Assembly (NCBI RefSeq): GCF_903645305.1
Contig: NZ_CAHJXO010000001.1
Coordinates: 930,001-994,000 of the forward strand
Length of the DNA stretch: 64,000 nt
Direction of reading: 5' to 3'
Source: Corynebacterium sp. Marseille-P4321
GTDB lineage: Bacteria > Actinomycetota > Actinomycetes > Mycobacteriales > Mycobacteriaceae
Shown here in pieces: positions 47,630-57,718 of the stretch. Position numbers and translations under genes: made by a program. Every line of letters starts with the position of its first letter. Position 1 is the stretch's first letter. The notes beneath the pieces were generated by a model. The model was given only the letters and a program-made list of their open reading frames with translations. It was not told where the DNA came from and made no database searches.

Positions 47630-50173
47630 CTACCCCTGTATGAGCGTGAGCGACGCGAGGCGCACCTCGCCAACCTCGTCGGAGGCGTCCAGGTCCACCA
47701 CGCCGTGGAGCTGGAACGAGTTGTCGCCCTCCGGGTCCTTCACAATCTGGGTGACCTGCCACCGCCGGCCAGACTGGTCGCCGAGGCGGAAGTACTCGGG
47801 CCCGCGTGCGTCGGGGCCGAGTTCCACGTCGTCGTACTCGTCGAAGTAGTCGTCCATCGCGGCCGGCCAATCCACACGTTCATCCGGCTCGAGGTAGTCC
47901 AGCATCTCAGTGAGCTGGTCCTCCTTCTCGTACGCGAACAGTTCCACCAAGCGGAAGAAGTAGTTGCGCACCATGATGGTGAACGCGCGGCGGTTCGCAG
48001 TGAGCGCCGTCGGATCTTCCACGCCGAAAGCAAGCTCGCGCTCCACGGTTTCGGCCGAGACGGGTTGGTCTTCGCCCGTCATGTGCGCCCATTCGTCGAT
48101 AAGCGACGAGTCCACCTGGCGAATCATCTCGCCGAGCCACACCACGATGTCCTCCAGCTCCTCGTTCATGTACGCGTCTGGCACCGAAAACGACAACGTG
48201 CGCCACGCGTCGGAGAGGTAGCGCAGCACCACCCCCTCCGAGCGGGCGAGACCGTAGGTGGCGATGAGGTCCGAAAACGTCATCGCGTGTTCGATCATGT
48301 CGCGCACCACAGACTTCGGTGAGAGCTCGAACTCCTTCGCCCACGGGTTGCCTTCGGTAAACGTGTCGTAGGCGTCCTCCAGCTCATCGGCGAGCGGCTT
48401 GGGGTAGGTGACCTCCTCGATGATGGACATACGCTCGGTGTAGTCCACGCCCTCGGCCTTCAGCGCCGCGATCTCCTCGCCGCGCTCCTTCTTCTGCTGG
48501 GCCTGGAGCAGTTGGCGCGGGTCGTCCAGAATCGCCTCGAAAGTAGACACCACGTCGAGCACGTACGTATCGGACTCCGGGTCGAGCAGCGTGAGAAACG
48601 CCAGCGCGAACGGGGAGAGCGGCTGGTTCAGCGCGAAGTCACGGTCCAACTCCTGGGTGAGCGTGTACGGGCGAAACGCCGGCGAATCAGGCGTGCGCAC
48701 CACCACGCCTGCGTTGATAAGACCGCGAAACAGCTCCACCGCAGTGAGGATGTCCCGGTTCTGCTTCGCGCGCGTGTCGTGGTTGTCGCGCAAGAGATGC
48801 CGCATGTGCTCGTAGCCGTCGCCCGGGCGGGCCACCACGTTGAGCAGCATCGAGTTCGACACCTTGAACTGGCTCGCCAGCTCCTCCGGCTCAGCCACCT
48901 TGAGCCGTTCGAACGTCTTCTCCGACCAGGACACTTCGCCGTCGCGCGCGGACTTTTTGTGCAGCTTCTTCAGCTTCTGTGGATCGTCGCCAGCCCTGCG
49001 CCGCAGCTTCACGTTCTCAATCTCGTGCTCCGGCGCCTCCACCACCACGGTGCCCTCTGTATCGAAACCGGCGCGCCCGGCGCGGCCCGCGATCTGGTGG
49101 AACTCGCGCGACTTCAAAATGCGCTGCCGCGTGCCGTCGTACTTTGCCAACCCAGTCATGAGCACCGTACGGATCGGCACGTTAATCCCCACGCCCAAGG
49201 TGTCGGTGCCGCAGATGACCTTCAGCAGGCCGGTCTGCGAAAGACGCTCCACCAGGCGGCGGTACTTCGGCAGCATGCCCGCGTGGTGCACACCGATGCC
49301 GCGTCGCAGCAGTTTGGATAAGGTCTTGCCGAATGTCGTCGTAAAGCGAAATGCCCCAATTTCCTCCGCGATCCGCTCCTTCTCCTCGGCAGTGACGATA
49401 TTCATGCTGGTCAGTGCCTGTGCCCGCTCGGTGGCCTCGCGCTGGGAGAAGTGGACGACGTAGATGGGCGCCTTGCCGTCGTCAAGCAACTGCTCGATGG
49501 TCTCGTGCACCGGCGTGAACACGTAGTGGAAGTCGAGGGGGACCGGGCGCTGCGCACCTCCGACGTACGTCGTCTCTCGGCCCGTGCGGCGCGTCAGGTC
49601 CTCCTCCAGCCACGCGGTATCGCCCAAGGTGGCGGACATGAGCAGGAACTGGGCGCCGTGCAACTCCAGCAGGGGCACCTGCCACGCCCAGCCGCGCTCG
49701 GGCTCGGAATAGTAGTGGAACTCGTCCATCACCACCTGGTCAATGCGGGCGTTTTTGCCTTCGCGCAGCGCGATGTTGGCCACGATTTCCGCGGTCGCGG
49801 CGATGATAGGCGCGTTGCCGTTCACGGTTGCGTCGCCGGTCATCATGCCAACGTTCTCGGGACCGAAAATCTCGCACAGGGCGAAGAACTTCTCGCTCAC
49901 CAGCGCCTTAATCGGAGCGGTGTAAAACGAGCGCTGCCCGCGCGCCATGGCGATGAAGTGAGCGGCGTTGGCCACCATCGACTTGCCTGACCCGGTAGGC
50001 GTGGCCAGGATGACATTGTCCCCGGCCAACAAGGCCAGCGAAGCCTCCTCCTGGGCCGGGTAAAGCGTGATGCCCCGGGAGGCGGTCCAGGCTGTAAACG
50101 AGTCCCACACCACGTCCTCAAACAGGTTCGCGGGGGCCTCTTGAATGTCGGCGAGCATGTCGGTGAGCGTCAC
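47630..50173 (-). CDS. Ski2-like DEAD/DEAH-box helicase (DUF3516 type)
   Basis: An 847-residue superfamily 2 helicase. Motif I TPTGSGKS near residue 57, motif II as DEFH (MDEFHYYSEPERGW), motif III MSATLGD, GVHHAGMLPKYRR, GTDTLGVGINVPIRTV and QIAGRAGRAGFD are all present. The C-terminal 350 residues lack the usual Ski2 arch and resemble the actinobacterial DUF3516 region. Start: TACGGT lies exactly seven bases before GTG 50173, favouring it over the longer 50182. A GTCGATAAGC copy at 48095 is read as Leu-Ile-Asp. RNA is the likely substrate, not proven. Confidence 0.88.
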   Translation of the reverse strand: MTLTDMLADIQEAPANLFEDVVWDSFTAWTASRGITLYPAQEEASLALLAGDNVILATPTGSGKSMVANAAHFIAMARGQRSFYTAPIKALVSEKFFALCEIFGPENVGMMTGDATVNGNAPIIAATAEIVANIALREGKNARIDQVVMDEFHYYSEPERGWAWQVPLLELHGAQFLLMSATLGDTAWLEEDLTRRTGRETTYVGGAQRPVPLDFHYVFTPVHETIEQLLDDGKAPIYVVHFSQREATERAQALTSMNIVTAEEKERIAEEIGAFRFTTTFGKTLSKLLRRGIGVHHAGMLPKYRRLVERLSQTGLLKVICGTDTLGVGINVPIRTVLMTGLAKYDGTRQRILKSREFHQIAGRAGRAGFDTEGTVVVEAPEHEIENVKLRRRAGDDPQKLKKLHKKSARDGEVSWSEKTFERLKVAEPEELASQFKVSNSMLLNVVARPGDGYEHMRHLLRDNHDTRAKQNRDILTAVELFRGLINAGVVVRTPDSPAFRPYTLTQELDRDFALNQPLSPFALAFLTLLDPESDTYVLDVVSTFEAILDDPRQLLQAQQKKERGEEIAALKAEGVDYTERMSIIEEVTYPKPLADELEDAYDTFTEGNPWAKEFELSPKSVVRDMIEHAMTFSDLIATYGLARSEGVVLRYLSDAWRTLSFSVPDAYMNEELEDIVVWLGEMIRQVDSSLIDEWAHMTGEDQPVSAETVERELAFGVEDPTALTANRRAFTIMVRNYFFRLVELFAYEKEDQLTEMLDYLEPDERVDWPAAMDDYFDEYDDVELGPDARGPEYFRLGDQSGRRWQVTQIVKDPEGDNSFQLHGVVDLDASDEVGEVRLASLTLIQG

Positions 50174-50215
50174 GCACACCACCGTAGCCGACGTGCCGGT
50201 TGCGCCCGGTGTGCG

Positions 50216-51316
50216 CTACTGGTCGCGGGTGGGATCGTTGCCAGCGCTGCCGTCGCGCCCGCCGTTTTCGTCGCGCGGCTCGCCGCCCTCTTCGGCGCCT
50301 GCTTCAACGTCCGTGGCATCAGGGTCGATGAAAAAGTGGTCGCGCAGCCGCTGGTCCGTCTCCTCGCTGCGCGGGAGGCTGGGGCGCTCGCGGTCGCGGT
50401 CCTCGATCGCGGTGAGGTAGTTCTCGAACGCCTCGCTGATCTCCTCGCCGGTGGGCATCTGGGCCTCGCCCGGCATCATTGCCTGCGGGTGCTGGCGGCG
50501 GTACTCGGACATCTCGGTGTCGTAGTGCTCCTCCAGCGCGCGAACAACCTGGGTGATCTCCTCCGAGTTCGCGGTCTGCTCCGCGAGCTGCTGCGAGACG
50601 CGCTGCATGTCCGACTCGATGGCGCGAAGCGGGAACTGAAGCTTCGTGGAGTCCTCCACGGACTGCAGCAGCTGGAACGTCGCGTGCGGGTACGGCGAGG
50701 ATGCCACGTAATGCGGCACGTGCGCGGTGTAGCCCGCCACCTTGCGCCCGCGCTGGTTCAGCTCGCGCTCGATGAGAATGGACGCGGAGCCCGGGATGGA
50801 CACCATGCCATCGAACGTGAACATCGAGCCCACCAAGTCGCGGTCATTGCCGTGCGCGGACACCACGAGCGGGCGTGTGTGCGGCGCACCCATCGGCGCG
50901 GCGTACAGGCACACGGTCTTGTCCACATCGAAGCGCTCCGCCAAATCGGCCACAGCACCGGAGAAGGCCTCCCAGCGCAAATCCGGCTCGGGCCCGGAAA
51001 GGAGGAGGAAGGACTCACCGGAGGCGTCGCGAAGCACCCGCATATCCAGCTGCAGGTCCGCAACGTCCGTGATCTCTGCGTGTGCCAAGGTCACCGTTGG
51101 GCGGCGCGAGCGGTAATCAATGAGCTCGTCGTTGTTAAACGTCGCCACGGTGTGCGACTCCAGCGCCGCCTTGAGGTGGTCCGCCGCGGATTCAACCGCG
51201 TGGCCCGCGTCGGCGTAGCCGTGCATCGCCACAATCAGGGTGGGGCCAGCCGGCGAATCGTCGCCAACGGCAGGCGAGGGGTACTCCAAGTCGTACATGC
51301 GGCCTGCATCCGTCAT
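50216..51316 (-). CDS. PAC2 family protein
   Basis: A 366-residue member of the PAC2 (proteasome-assembly-chaperone-like) family common in actinobacteria. The PAC2 core covers about residues 20-265 (TLIVAMHGYADAGHAVESAADHL; LRWEAFSGAVADLAERF; MGAPHTRPLVVSAHGND; GYTAHVPHYVASSPYPHA). A long acidic, polar tail (DVEAGAEEGGEPRDENGGRDGS) ends it. GGAGG lies upstream of the ATG. It may share a transcript with the helicase gene 43 bases downstream. Its role in corynebacteria, which lack a 20S proteasome, is unknown. Confidence 0.85.
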   Translation of the reverse strand: MTDAGRMYDLEYPSPAVGDDSPAGPTLIVAMHGYADAGHAVESAADHLKAALESHTVATFNNDELIDYRSRRPTVTLAHAEITDVADLQLDMRVLRDASGESFLLLSGPEPDLRWEAFSGAVADLAERFDVDKTVCLYAAPMGAPHTRPLVVSAHGNDRDLVGSMFTFDGMVSIPGSASILIERELNQRGRKVAGYTAHVPHYVASSPYPHATFQLLQSVEDSTKLQFPLRAIESDMQRVSQQLAEQTANSEEITQVVRALEEHYDTEMSEYRRQHPQAMMPGEAQMPTGEEISEAFENYLTAIEDRDRERPSLPRSEETDQRLRDHFFIDPDATDVEAGAEEGGEPRDENGGRDGSAGNDPTRDQ

Positions 51317-51329
51317 CGCGTGTTCCTCC

Positions 51330-51359
51330 TGAACCTAACTGAACCTAACTGAACCTAAG
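51330..51359 (-). repeat. Triple 10-bp direct repeat TTAGGTTCAG upstream of the PAC2 gene
   Basis: On the plus strand TGAACCTAAC, TGAACCTAAC, TGAACCTAAG stand head to tail. On the minus strand this reads TTAGGTTCAG three times, ending against the ribosome site GGAGG. TTAGGTT equals one half of the DtxR operator (TTAGGTTAGSCTAACCTAA), but the inverted partner is missing. Each unit also contains a TAGGTT that could act as a -10 element. Confidence 0.75.
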
Positions 51360-51512
51360 TGCCTCAGCTTTTCTCAACTCCCACACCATAACGGCCGGGG
51401 GCGCTGAATCATTCCAACCTACAGCAGGCGAACCAACGCGGCGCGCCGTCTGCGGGCCGCTGACCTGCGTGTGAAAAGTCGTATGGAACCGGCAGCCGAT
51501 TTCTAGCGTCTG

Positions 51513-52667
51513 ATGTACATGAACGATGCACACTCACAGCCGCAAGAAACGAACCAGCCGGACGGGTTGCCCGCCGGCGCGAAACCAATTGACATTCTTT
51601 CCTCACCCGCCAACCTCATCGCCTCGCTGCCGGGCGCACTTGGCTTCTTCCCGAACGAGGCCGTGGTGCTGATCAACCTGCGTACCGGCCCCGCCGCGCC
51701 GGGGGAGCTGCACGTCGGCCCGTACCAGTGCGTGGACCTGGGTAGCCCGTCGCGGCTGCATGAGGAGTTCTGTCGCATTCCGATGCACCAGCGCGCCACT
51801 ACGTTCGCCGTGGTGGTCTCGCGGGTGCCGGATTCCGGGATGGTGGCACTCGCGGCGGAGATGCTCAGCCGCGTGGGCGACGAGTTCGGACCCATCATCG
51901 AAGCGTGCTGGATTGTTTCTGAGGTCGCGGAGGGCACACCGTACCGCCTACTATTCGGACCGGAAGAAGATTTCGACGAATGGGGGTGGGCCAACGCGAT
52001 CCAGGCTGGCGCCGTCTCGTCGGTGGTGGCGTCGCCCGCGATGCGCCCGCTGCTTGACCACGGGGTGCTGCCGGAGCTCGACCGCGCGGACATCTTCGAG
52101 CACTTCGACCCGGTCTCGCTCGCGGACACAAACGTGTGCGAGCAGGTCGCGGCCGCCGCGCACCACCGCGGCATCGAGCTCGTGGAACTCACCGTCGTCG
52201 CCCCGAACTTGGCCAGGGCTGACATCGAGCGCGGGTGCGATCTCTTCCTCGCCGCGCCTGCGCTGAGCATGGTGGACACAGAATGCAGCTTGCTTATCGA
52301 CGACATCTTTGACAACCCCGAAGACATCGAACTCCTCGCGGCCTTGCTGTCGCGCAACCGGTTGCGCGACAGTCTCATCTTGGACGCGATGACCTCACCG
52401 CGTCGCGCCGGGGCGCTCCTGCTCACCATGGCACGCAACTTCACCGGCGTGATTCGCGCGAATGCTCTGTGCCTGTGGGCGATGGTGGCGGTGACGCAGG
52501 GGTTGCTGCCGTGGGCCGCTGTTGCGCTCCAACGCGCGGAGGAGGAAGTGGAGCACCACCAGCTTTCGATGCTGCTCAGCCAAGCGATGCAGATGGGCAA
52601 ACTCGAGGAGCTGGTGCATGCGGCCACGGAGGGGTGTCGCGACACCTGGCGCGAGATGGGGCATTAG
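51513..52667 (+). CDS. DUF4192 family protein
   Basis: A 384-residue actinobacterial protein. [35 protein letters not shown] (about 25-60) is the characteristic DUF4192 opening; the rest alternates helices and strands and ends with a helical bundle ([27 protein letters not shown]). Two close ATGs exist (51513, 51519); TAGCGT at 51504-51509 allows a near-leaderless start at 51519. It converges with galE with a 4-base overlap. A GCTTATCGAC copy at 52292 is read as Leu-Ile-Asp. Function unknown. Confidence 0.85.
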   Translation: MYMNDAHSQPQETNQPDGLPAGAKPIDILSSPANLIASLPGALGFFPNEAVVLINLRTGPAAPGELHVGPYQCVDLGSPSRLHEEFCRIPMHQRATTFAVVVSRVPDSGMVALAAEMLSRVGDEFGPIIEACWIVSEVAEGTPYRLLFGPEEDFDEWGWANAIQAGAVSSVVASPAMRPLLDHGVLPELDRADIFEHFDPVSLADTNVCEQVAAAAHHRGIELVELTVVAPNLARADIERGCDLFLAAPALSMVDTECSLLIDDIFDNPEDIELLAALLSRNRLRDSLILDAMTSPRRAGALLLTMARNFTGVIRANALCLWAMVAVTQGLLPWAAVALQRAEEEVEHHQLSMLLSQAMQMGKLEELVHAATEGCRDTWREMGH

Positions 52668-53647
52668 CGCGGCGCGGAGTGGGAGCGGTCGCCGAGACGC
52701 TCGGTGAACGCCCACGCATCCTCGACGATGCGGCGCAGCTGCGTGCGCGTGGGGTCCCACCCGAGCTCGCTGCGGATCTTCTCAGACGACGCGATGAGTA
52801 CCGCGGGGTCGCCCGCGCGTCGCGGCGCCACCTCTGCCGGGATGGGGTGGCCGGTGACATCGCGGCATACTTCGATGACCTCACGCACCGAGTACCCGTC
52901 GCCGGAACCGAGGTTGTAAATGCGGTGCTCGCCTGGCCGGTTGGTGTCCAGCGCGAGCGCGTGCGCGTCCGCGAGGTCGCGGATATGGATGTAGTCGCGC
53001 ACGCAGGTGCCGTCCTTGGTGGGCCAATCGTCGCCGTAGATCATGATCTTGTCGCGGTACCCCATCGCCACCTGCAGCACGATCGGGATGAGGTGGGTTT
53101 CAGTGATGTGGTTCTCGCCGAAGTCCCCGTACGCGCCGGCGACGTTGAAGTAGCGCAGACTCGTCGCTCCCAGACCGTAGGCGCGGCAGTACGAGCTGAT
53201 GGCGTAATCGATGGCCAACTTGGTCGCGCCGTATGGGTTGGTCGGCGCAGTAGATGCGTCCTCGGTGATGGGCACCGTCTCCGGCTCGCCGTAGGTCGCC
53301 GCGGTAGAGGAGAACACGAGCGAGGGGACGTTGTAGCGGCGCATCGCGTCGAGAAGCGAGAGCGAGACGTCGAGGTTGCCGTGCCAGTACTTTGCTGGGT
53401 CCTCCACAGACTCGCCCACCAACGAGCGGGCAGCGAAGTGAAGCACGCCGTCGTAGTTTCCAGCGCCCAGAACCTCGTCCGCCACCTCGACGATATCGCC
53501 CTCAACCAGGTGCGCACCCGTGGGGACTGCGTCGCGGTTGCCGGTGCTGAAATCATCGATCACGGTCACGTCGTGGCCCGCTTCGAGCAACGTAGCCGCG
53601 CAAACACTTCCCACGTAGCCGGCACCGCCGGTGACCACTAGCCGCAT
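52664..53647 (-). CDS. galE: UDP-glucose 4-epimerase
   Basis: Interconverts UDP-glucose and UDP-galactose; in corynebacteria the product feeds arabinogalactan. The 327-residue short-chain dehydrogenase has the NAD-binding TGGAGYVGS at residue 6, the catalytic YGATK (Tyr-x3-Lys) near 137, and [17 protein letters not shown] [15 protein letters not shown]. It follows dtxR by 15 bases on the same strand, the conserved corynebacterial dtxR-galE pair. Confidence 0.95.
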   Translation of the reverse strand: MRLVVTGGAGYVGSVCAATLLEAGHDVTVIDDFSTGNRDAVPTGAHLVEGDIVEVADEVLGAGNYDGVLHFAARSLVGESVEDPAKYWHGNLDVSLSLLDAMRRYNVPSLVFSSTAATYGEPETVPITEDASTAPTNPYGATKLAIDYAISSYCRAYGLGATSLRYFNVAGAYGDFGENHITETHLIPIVLQVAMGYRDKIMIYGDDWPTKDGTCVRDYIHIRDLADAHALALDTNRPGEHRIYNLGSGDGYSVREVIEVCRDVTGHPIPAEVAPRRAGDPAVLIASSEKIRSELGWDPTRTQLRRIVEDAWAFTERLGDRSHSAPR

Positions 53648-53662
53648 TCGTCCGCCCCAGCC

Positions 53663-54355
53663 CTAGTCGAGCAACTCGACGCGCAGTCCGTGCGCGACGT
53701 CCGGGGTGAGGGTGACCGTCTCACCGCCCTGCTCGCGCTCGACCTCCACACCACCGCCGTCGATGGGGGTGAGCGTCACTGTCTCGCCGATGATGTCGCC
53801 AGCAGCGGTGAGCGACTCCCCGCTGGGCAGGGGCACCTGCAGGATCTCGCTGATCTGCAGGACCTTCGCGCGTGCCGGAGCTTTCAGGCGTAGGTCGTTC
53901 ACGCGGGTGCCGAACTCGGCAGGCGCATTAGCTGCGGCGCCGAGCTCATCCAGCGCCGGAATGGGATTGCCAAAGGGGGAGCGAGTCGGCTCATCCAATA
54001 CCGTCACAACGCGGCGTTCGACTTCCTCGCTCATCACGTGCTCCCACCGGCAGGCTTCCTCGTGTACTTGGGCGAGGTCGAGCTTCAGCACGTCGGTAAG
54101 CAGCCGCTCCGCCAAGCGGTGCTTGCGCATGACTGCCGTTGCGCGCTCGCGTCCCTCCTCGGTGAGCGAGAGCGAGCGGTCCTGCTCCACCACGATAAGG
54201 CCGTCGCGCTCCATGCGCGCTACGGTCTGCGACACGGTCGGCCCGGACTGCTCGAGGCGCTCAGCGATGCGGGCACGCAGCGGGGTGATGCCTTCTTCTT
54301 CGAGCTCGTAGACGGTACGCAGATACATCTCTGTGGTATCGACAAGATCACGCAC
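53663..54355 (-). CDS. dtxR: Iron-dependent repressor DtxR
   Basis: DtxR with Fe2+ represses siderophore and iron-uptake genes. Starting at GTG 54355, the 230-residue protein lines up residue for residue with C. diphtheriae DtxR: Met10, His79, Glu83, His98, Cys102, Glu105 and His106 all fall on the known metal ligands. This decides the start; the 15-residue longer frame is spurious. A winged helix-turn-helix ([25 protein letters not shown]) and a C-terminal SH3-like domain complete it. It lies between sigB and galE as elsewhere in the genus. Confidence 0.97.
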   Translation of the reverse strand: MRDLVDTTEMYLRTVYELEEEGITPLRARIAERLEQSGPTVSQTVARMERDGLIVVEQDRSLSLTEEGRERATAVMRKHRLAERLLTDVLKLDLAQVHEEACRWEHVMSEEVERRVVTVLDEPTRSPFGNPIPALDELGAAANAPAEFGTRVNDLRLKAPARAKVLQISEILQVPLPSGESLTAAGDIIGETVTLTPIDGGGVEVEREQGGETVTLTPDVAHGLRVELLD

Positions 54356-54460
54356 GTTTAAGAATCCTTCCAAGCGTGGCGGGAAAGGGATAGCAATCAC
54401 TGTAGCCCAGCCGTGGCCGACAGGACCGCGCTAAGGCGCGGCGACTTCAGCGAAAGTAAA

Positions 54461-54490
54461 CGAGGCCGCGCCACAACGGGCGCGGCCTCG
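54461..54490 (-). terminator. Terminator of sigB
   Basis: CGAGGCCGCGCC (54461-54472) pairs with GGCGCGGCCTCG (54479-54490), a perfect 12-bp stem. On the minus strand it is followed by TTTACTTTCG. Confidence 0.85.
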
Positions 54491-54508
54491 AGGCAAGGTC
54501 GGGGCGAA

Positions 54509-55513
54509 CTACATGGCGTAGTCGCGCAGACGGTCAGCACGCTCACCGACGCGCAGCTTCGCCATCACCTCACGTTCGATCTGGCGCACACGCTCGCGCG
54601 ACAGCCCAAACTCGCGGCCAATCTGGTCCAGTGTGCGTGGCACACCGTCGGTCAGGCCGTAGCGCATGCGGATCACGTCCTGCTCGCGCTGCTCGAGCCC
54701 GTTAATGATGTCCTCGATGTCGTCGTGGCGCAGCGTGGTCACCACAGCGTCTTCCGCATCGGTGGCCTCAGCGTCCTCAATGAAGTCACCCAGCGGCGCC
54801 TCTTCATCAGCACCGACCGGCATATCCAGGCTCACCGGGTCGCGGGACTGGCGCAGTAGCATCTCAATCTTCGATTCCTCGATGCCGGACTCCTCCGACA
54901 GTTCCTCGTTCGTCGGTTCGCGCCCCAGGGACTGATACATCTCGCGGCGGATGCGGGAGAGTTTGTTCACCTGCTCCACGAGGTGCACTGGGAGGCGGAT
55001 CGTGCGCGACTGGTCGGCCATACCGCGGGTAATAGCCTGGCGGATCCACCAGGTGGCGTAGGTGGAGAATTTGAAGCCCTTCGAGTAATCGAACTTCTCC
55101 ATCGCGCGGATCAGCCCCAGGTTGCCCTCTTGGATCAAGTCGAGCAGCGGCATGCCGCGGCCGGTGTAGCGCTTCGCGAGCGAAACAACCAGGCGCAAGT
55201 TCGCCTCCAGCAGGTGGGCGCGGGCTTTTCGGCCCTGCTTCGCCAGAATCTGCAGATCGCGCTTCTTCGCACGGGTGAGCTTCGTATCCGGATCATCCAG
55301 CAGGTACTGGGCGTAGAGCCCAACCTCGATTTGCTGCGCCAGCTCCACCTCTTCCTCTGCGTCAAGGAGGGCGGTCTTGCCGATACCGTTGAGGTAGACA
55401 CGAACCAGGTCCGCCGACGGGTTGTCGTTCGTCTGGTTCCGGCGGCTCCCGCGGTCGACGTTCTCGTCGTTGTCCGCGTTGTCCTTCGCCGCGGCGAGAT
55501 CCGGTTGGGTCAT
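54509..55513 (-). CDS. sigB: Sigma factor SigB (primary-like)
   Basis: A 334-residue group 2 sigma-70 factor that directs stress and transition-phase transcription. Regions 1.2 to 4.2 are clear: [25 protein letters not shown], the 2.3/2.4 core [16 protein letters not shown], and the 4.2 helix [20 protein letters not shown] 55513 is chosen for its GAGGAGG; the 17-residue longer frame is not needed. It is co-located with dtxR as in C. glutamicum and stands behind a SigH-type promoter. Confidence 0.95.
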   Translation of the reverse strand: MTQPDLAAAKDNADNDENVDRGSRRNQTNDNPSADLVRVYLNGIGKTALLDAEEEVELAQQIEVGLYAQYLLDDPDTKLTRAKKRDLQILAKQGRKARAHLLEANLRLVVSLAKRYTGRGMPLLDLIQEGNLGLIRAMEKFDYSKGFKFSTYATWWIRQAITRGMADQSRTIRLPVHLVEQVNKLSRIRREMYQSLGREPTNEELSEESGIEESKIEMLLRQSRDPVSLDMPVGADEEAPLGDFIEDAEATDAEDAVVTTLRHDDIEDIINGLEQREQDVIRMRYGLTDGVPRTLDQIGREFGLSRERVRQIEREVMAKLRVGERADRLRDYAM

Positions 55514-55561
55514 GTGGCAGTGCCTCCTCGGATAGTGGAACAGCTGGGGAATCTGTGTAGT

Positions 55562-55588
55562 CAACGGCTCGGGTAGCGTGATTGTTCC
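55562..55588 (-). promoter_or_regulatory. Predicted SigH-type promoter of sigB
   Basis: On the minus strand GGAACA (55588-55583) is followed after 17 bases by GTTG (55565-55562), matching GGAAYA / GTTR. Element spacing is identical to the clgR promoter in this window. SigH control of sigB is established in C. glutamicum. Confidence 0.7.
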
Positions 55589-55624
55589 CGGGGCGCGATT
55601 TACATTCAGGGCCGCATGTCGAGT

Positions 55625-55652
55625 GAGGTGAAAAGTTCGAGGTGAAAAGTTC
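55625..55652. repeat. Exact 14-bp tandem duplication downstream of dtd
   Basis: GAGGTGAAAAGTTC occurs twice head to tail (55625-55638 and 55639-55652), touching the dtd stop codon. No hairpin or binding motif is recognised; simple slippage is the likely origin. Confidence 0.8.
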
Positions 55653-56086
55653 TAAGCCTCCACTAAGACGGTGAACGGGCCCTCGTTGACGCTCGCCACG
55701 CGCATCTGCGCCCCAAAACGGCCTTCTTGCACCTCGATGCCGCGGGAGCGAAGTTCCTCCGCGATGCGGGCGATGACGGGTTCTGCCACATCGCCCGGGG
55801 CTGCGTCGCTCCACGACGGCCTCCGTCCCTTTGCGGTGCGCCCCATCAGGGTGAACTGGCTGACCAGCAACACGGGGGCGTTCGCGTCTACGACGGAGCG
55901 TTCGCCGTCGAGAATGCGCAGTTCGGCGATCTTGCGCGCCATGGTTTGCCATGCGTCGTCGGCATCTTCTTTGCCCACGCCTACGAGTGCGAGCACTCCG
56001 CCGGTGTCGGGGCAGTCGATCGCGCCGACAACTTCTCCATCGACGGTGACGGACGCGCTTGAGACGCGTGTGAGTACGGCTTTCAT
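55652..56086 (-). CDS. dtd: D-aminoacyl-tRNA deacylase
   Basis: Removes D-amino acids mischarged on tRNA. The 144-residue protein has the family length, the SQFTLMG motif near residue 77 and the C-terminal NEGPFTV (the NxGPxT cross-subunit active-site loop). GGAG precedes the ATG. It lies between sigB and the methyltransferase gene on the same strand. Confidence 0.95.
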   Translation of the reverse strand: MKAVLTRVSSASVTVDGEVVGAIDCPDTGGVLALVGVGKEDADDAWQTMARKIAELRILDGERSVVDANAPVLLVSQFTLMGRTAKGRRPSWSDAAPGDVAEPVIARIAEELRSRGIEVQEGRFGAQMRVASVNEGPFTVLVEA

Positions 56087-56124
56087 TCCACGCTCCTTCA
56101 GAAAGTTTTGCGGGTGAGTCGGGC

Positions 56125-57693
56125 CTACAGTTGAGCCAGCTCCGCGATCTCGGCGGGAAGCACAACCCCGTGGCGGATGAGATCCACCACGGCGCTCACC
56201 GCGGATTTTTCGAGGTCTTCGACGCTGGCGGTTTCGTCGGTGCGATCACCGGCGCGGGATACTGCGTAGAGGCCTACTACGTCGCGAAGCGACAGGCCCT
56301 GTGGGTGCAGGCCGGAGAGCAGCGCGAGAAGGCCCGAGTCCACGTCGTGGGTAAAGCGGGGGCCGTCGGTGCGGGTGACACGGATGGCTTCCGTGGCAAA
56401 ACCCATGCCCACCTCAGTGTCGGCCAGGGAGATTTCCTCCAGGGCCACCCCGGGGCGCACGAGATACGACGCATCCAGGATGGCGTCGGCATCCTTGCCA
56501 CGCAGCCACTCGGCACGGGTGAAGTACTCCTCGGCCTCTGGACCCAGCGGGTCAGTGAAAGGTTGAGAGACGGTCTCCGCGGTGACCTCGCTCGGAGCAT
56601 CCCCGATGTCGCGCAGGAAGATCCAGCCGAAACCGATGGCGTGCACGTTGCGCTCGCGGAAGTGGTCCAGCCAGTGCAGGGTCTTGCTTACACCCTCAGG
56701 CGAGCGTGGGTCGATCGATTCGTCCTTGAGCCAGGTGGAGACGTACATGCCCGGGTCCACCACGTCGCGCTGCAGCACCCAAGCGCTCACCCCATGGGAG
56801 GGCAGCCAGGACGCCACACGAGACTGCCATGCCTCGTCCAACACGTGCGCCCACGAGCCGAGGATGAACGCGCTACCGCCTTCCGCAAGGTGGTCCCCCG
56901 CCTGGCCAGCCACCAGTTGGGTGGCGCCGTCGAGGTCCAGGCCGGAGTCGCGGTAGACGTGGCCGACCTCCGGCGGACCCACCACGAACGGCGGGTTGGC
57001 CACGATGCGGTCGAAGCGCTCACCAGCCACAGGATCGAACCAGGTGCCCTCGCGCAGCTCGACGTTATCTACCCCGTTCGCGACGAACGCCGCCTCGGCG
57101 AGCTGCAGTGCGCGGGCGTGGATATCTGTCGCCACAACCCGGTTCGCGCATGTTGCCTGGGCGAGGGCCTGCACACCGGAGCCCGTGCCCAAATCAAGCA
57201 CGGAATCCACCGGAGTAAGCGGTGCCGCAGATAGCAGCGACAACGAGGCCGAACCAACCCCCAGAACATGGTCGCGGCCCGGCACGTGCTCGGTGACAGA
57301 CGCGTCCGGGTCAGACAACACCAGACGAGGAGTGCCCGCGATGACATGCGGGCGCACATCCAACGCCGGGACATACTCATTCGATGCGCCAGTGGGGGCG
57401 GCCAGGCCCTCGTCGATAAGCAAAAGCGCCAACCGCGGCGAAACCATCTCCGCGAGCTGCTCCGCTGTGGCGGGGCGGCGCAGAAGGAAAAAGCGGATCA
57501 GCGCGGAAAGCTGGGACGAATCGCCGCACGCATCGAGCACGACACCCGGCTCGCGACGGTAGAGTGCCTCAGTGGCCTCGGGCCCAAGGTGCGCGGCGAT
57601 GCCGTCGGCGGTGAACCCAGCCTGCGAAAGCGACTCCGCGAGCAGACGGGCCGCGGAGGGAAGTTCAGGCGAGAGCGGGAAAACGTCGGACAC
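56125..57693 (-). CDS. SAM-dependent methyltransferase (small-methyltransferase-like, NPPF motif)
   Basis: A 522-residue protein. Its middle third is a class I methyltransferase: motif [14 protein letters not shown] near residue 170 and the NPPF catalytic loop ([12 protein letters not shown]) near 235, the signature of enzymes that methylate planar nitrogen in glutamine or nucleobases. The N-terminal 150 residues ([18 protein letters not shown]) and C-terminal 200 are actinobacteria-specific. GTG 57693 is chosen for its GAGGAGG. A GTCGATAAGC copy at 57412 is read as Leu-Ile-Asp. Substrate unknown. Confidence 0.85.
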   Translation of the reverse strand: MSDVFPLSPELPSAARLLAESLSQAGFTADGIAAHLGPEATEALYRREPGVVLDACGDSSQLSALIRFFLLRRPATAEQLAEMVSPRLALLLIDEGLAAPTGASNEYVPALDVRPHVIAGTPRLVLSDPDASVTEHVPGRDHVLGVGSASLSLLSAAPLTPVDSVLDLGTGSGVQALAQATCANRVVATDIHARALQLAEAAFVANGVDNVELREGTWFDPVAGERFDRIVANPPFVVGPPEVGHVYRDSGLDLDGATQLVAGQAGDHLAEGGSAFILGSWAHVLDEAWQSRVASWLPSHGVSAWVLQRDVVDPGMYVSTWLKDESIDPRSPEGVSKTLHWLDHFRERNVHAIGFGWIFLRDIGDAPSEVTAETVSQPFTDPLGPEAEEYFTRAEWLRGKDADAILDASYLVRPGVALEEISLADTEVGMGFATEAIRVTRTDGPRFTHDVDSGLLALLSGLHPQGLSLRDVVGLYAVSRAGDRTDETASVEDLEKSAVSAVVDLIRHGVVLPAEIAELAQL

Positions 57694-57718
57694 GCGGGCC
57701 TCCTCAACGTCAGCGGAA

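Noticed and set aside
54356..54400. Longer DtxR start at 54400
   Set aside because: Starting at GTG 54355 puts all seven metal ligands at the exact C. diphtheriae DtxR numbers.
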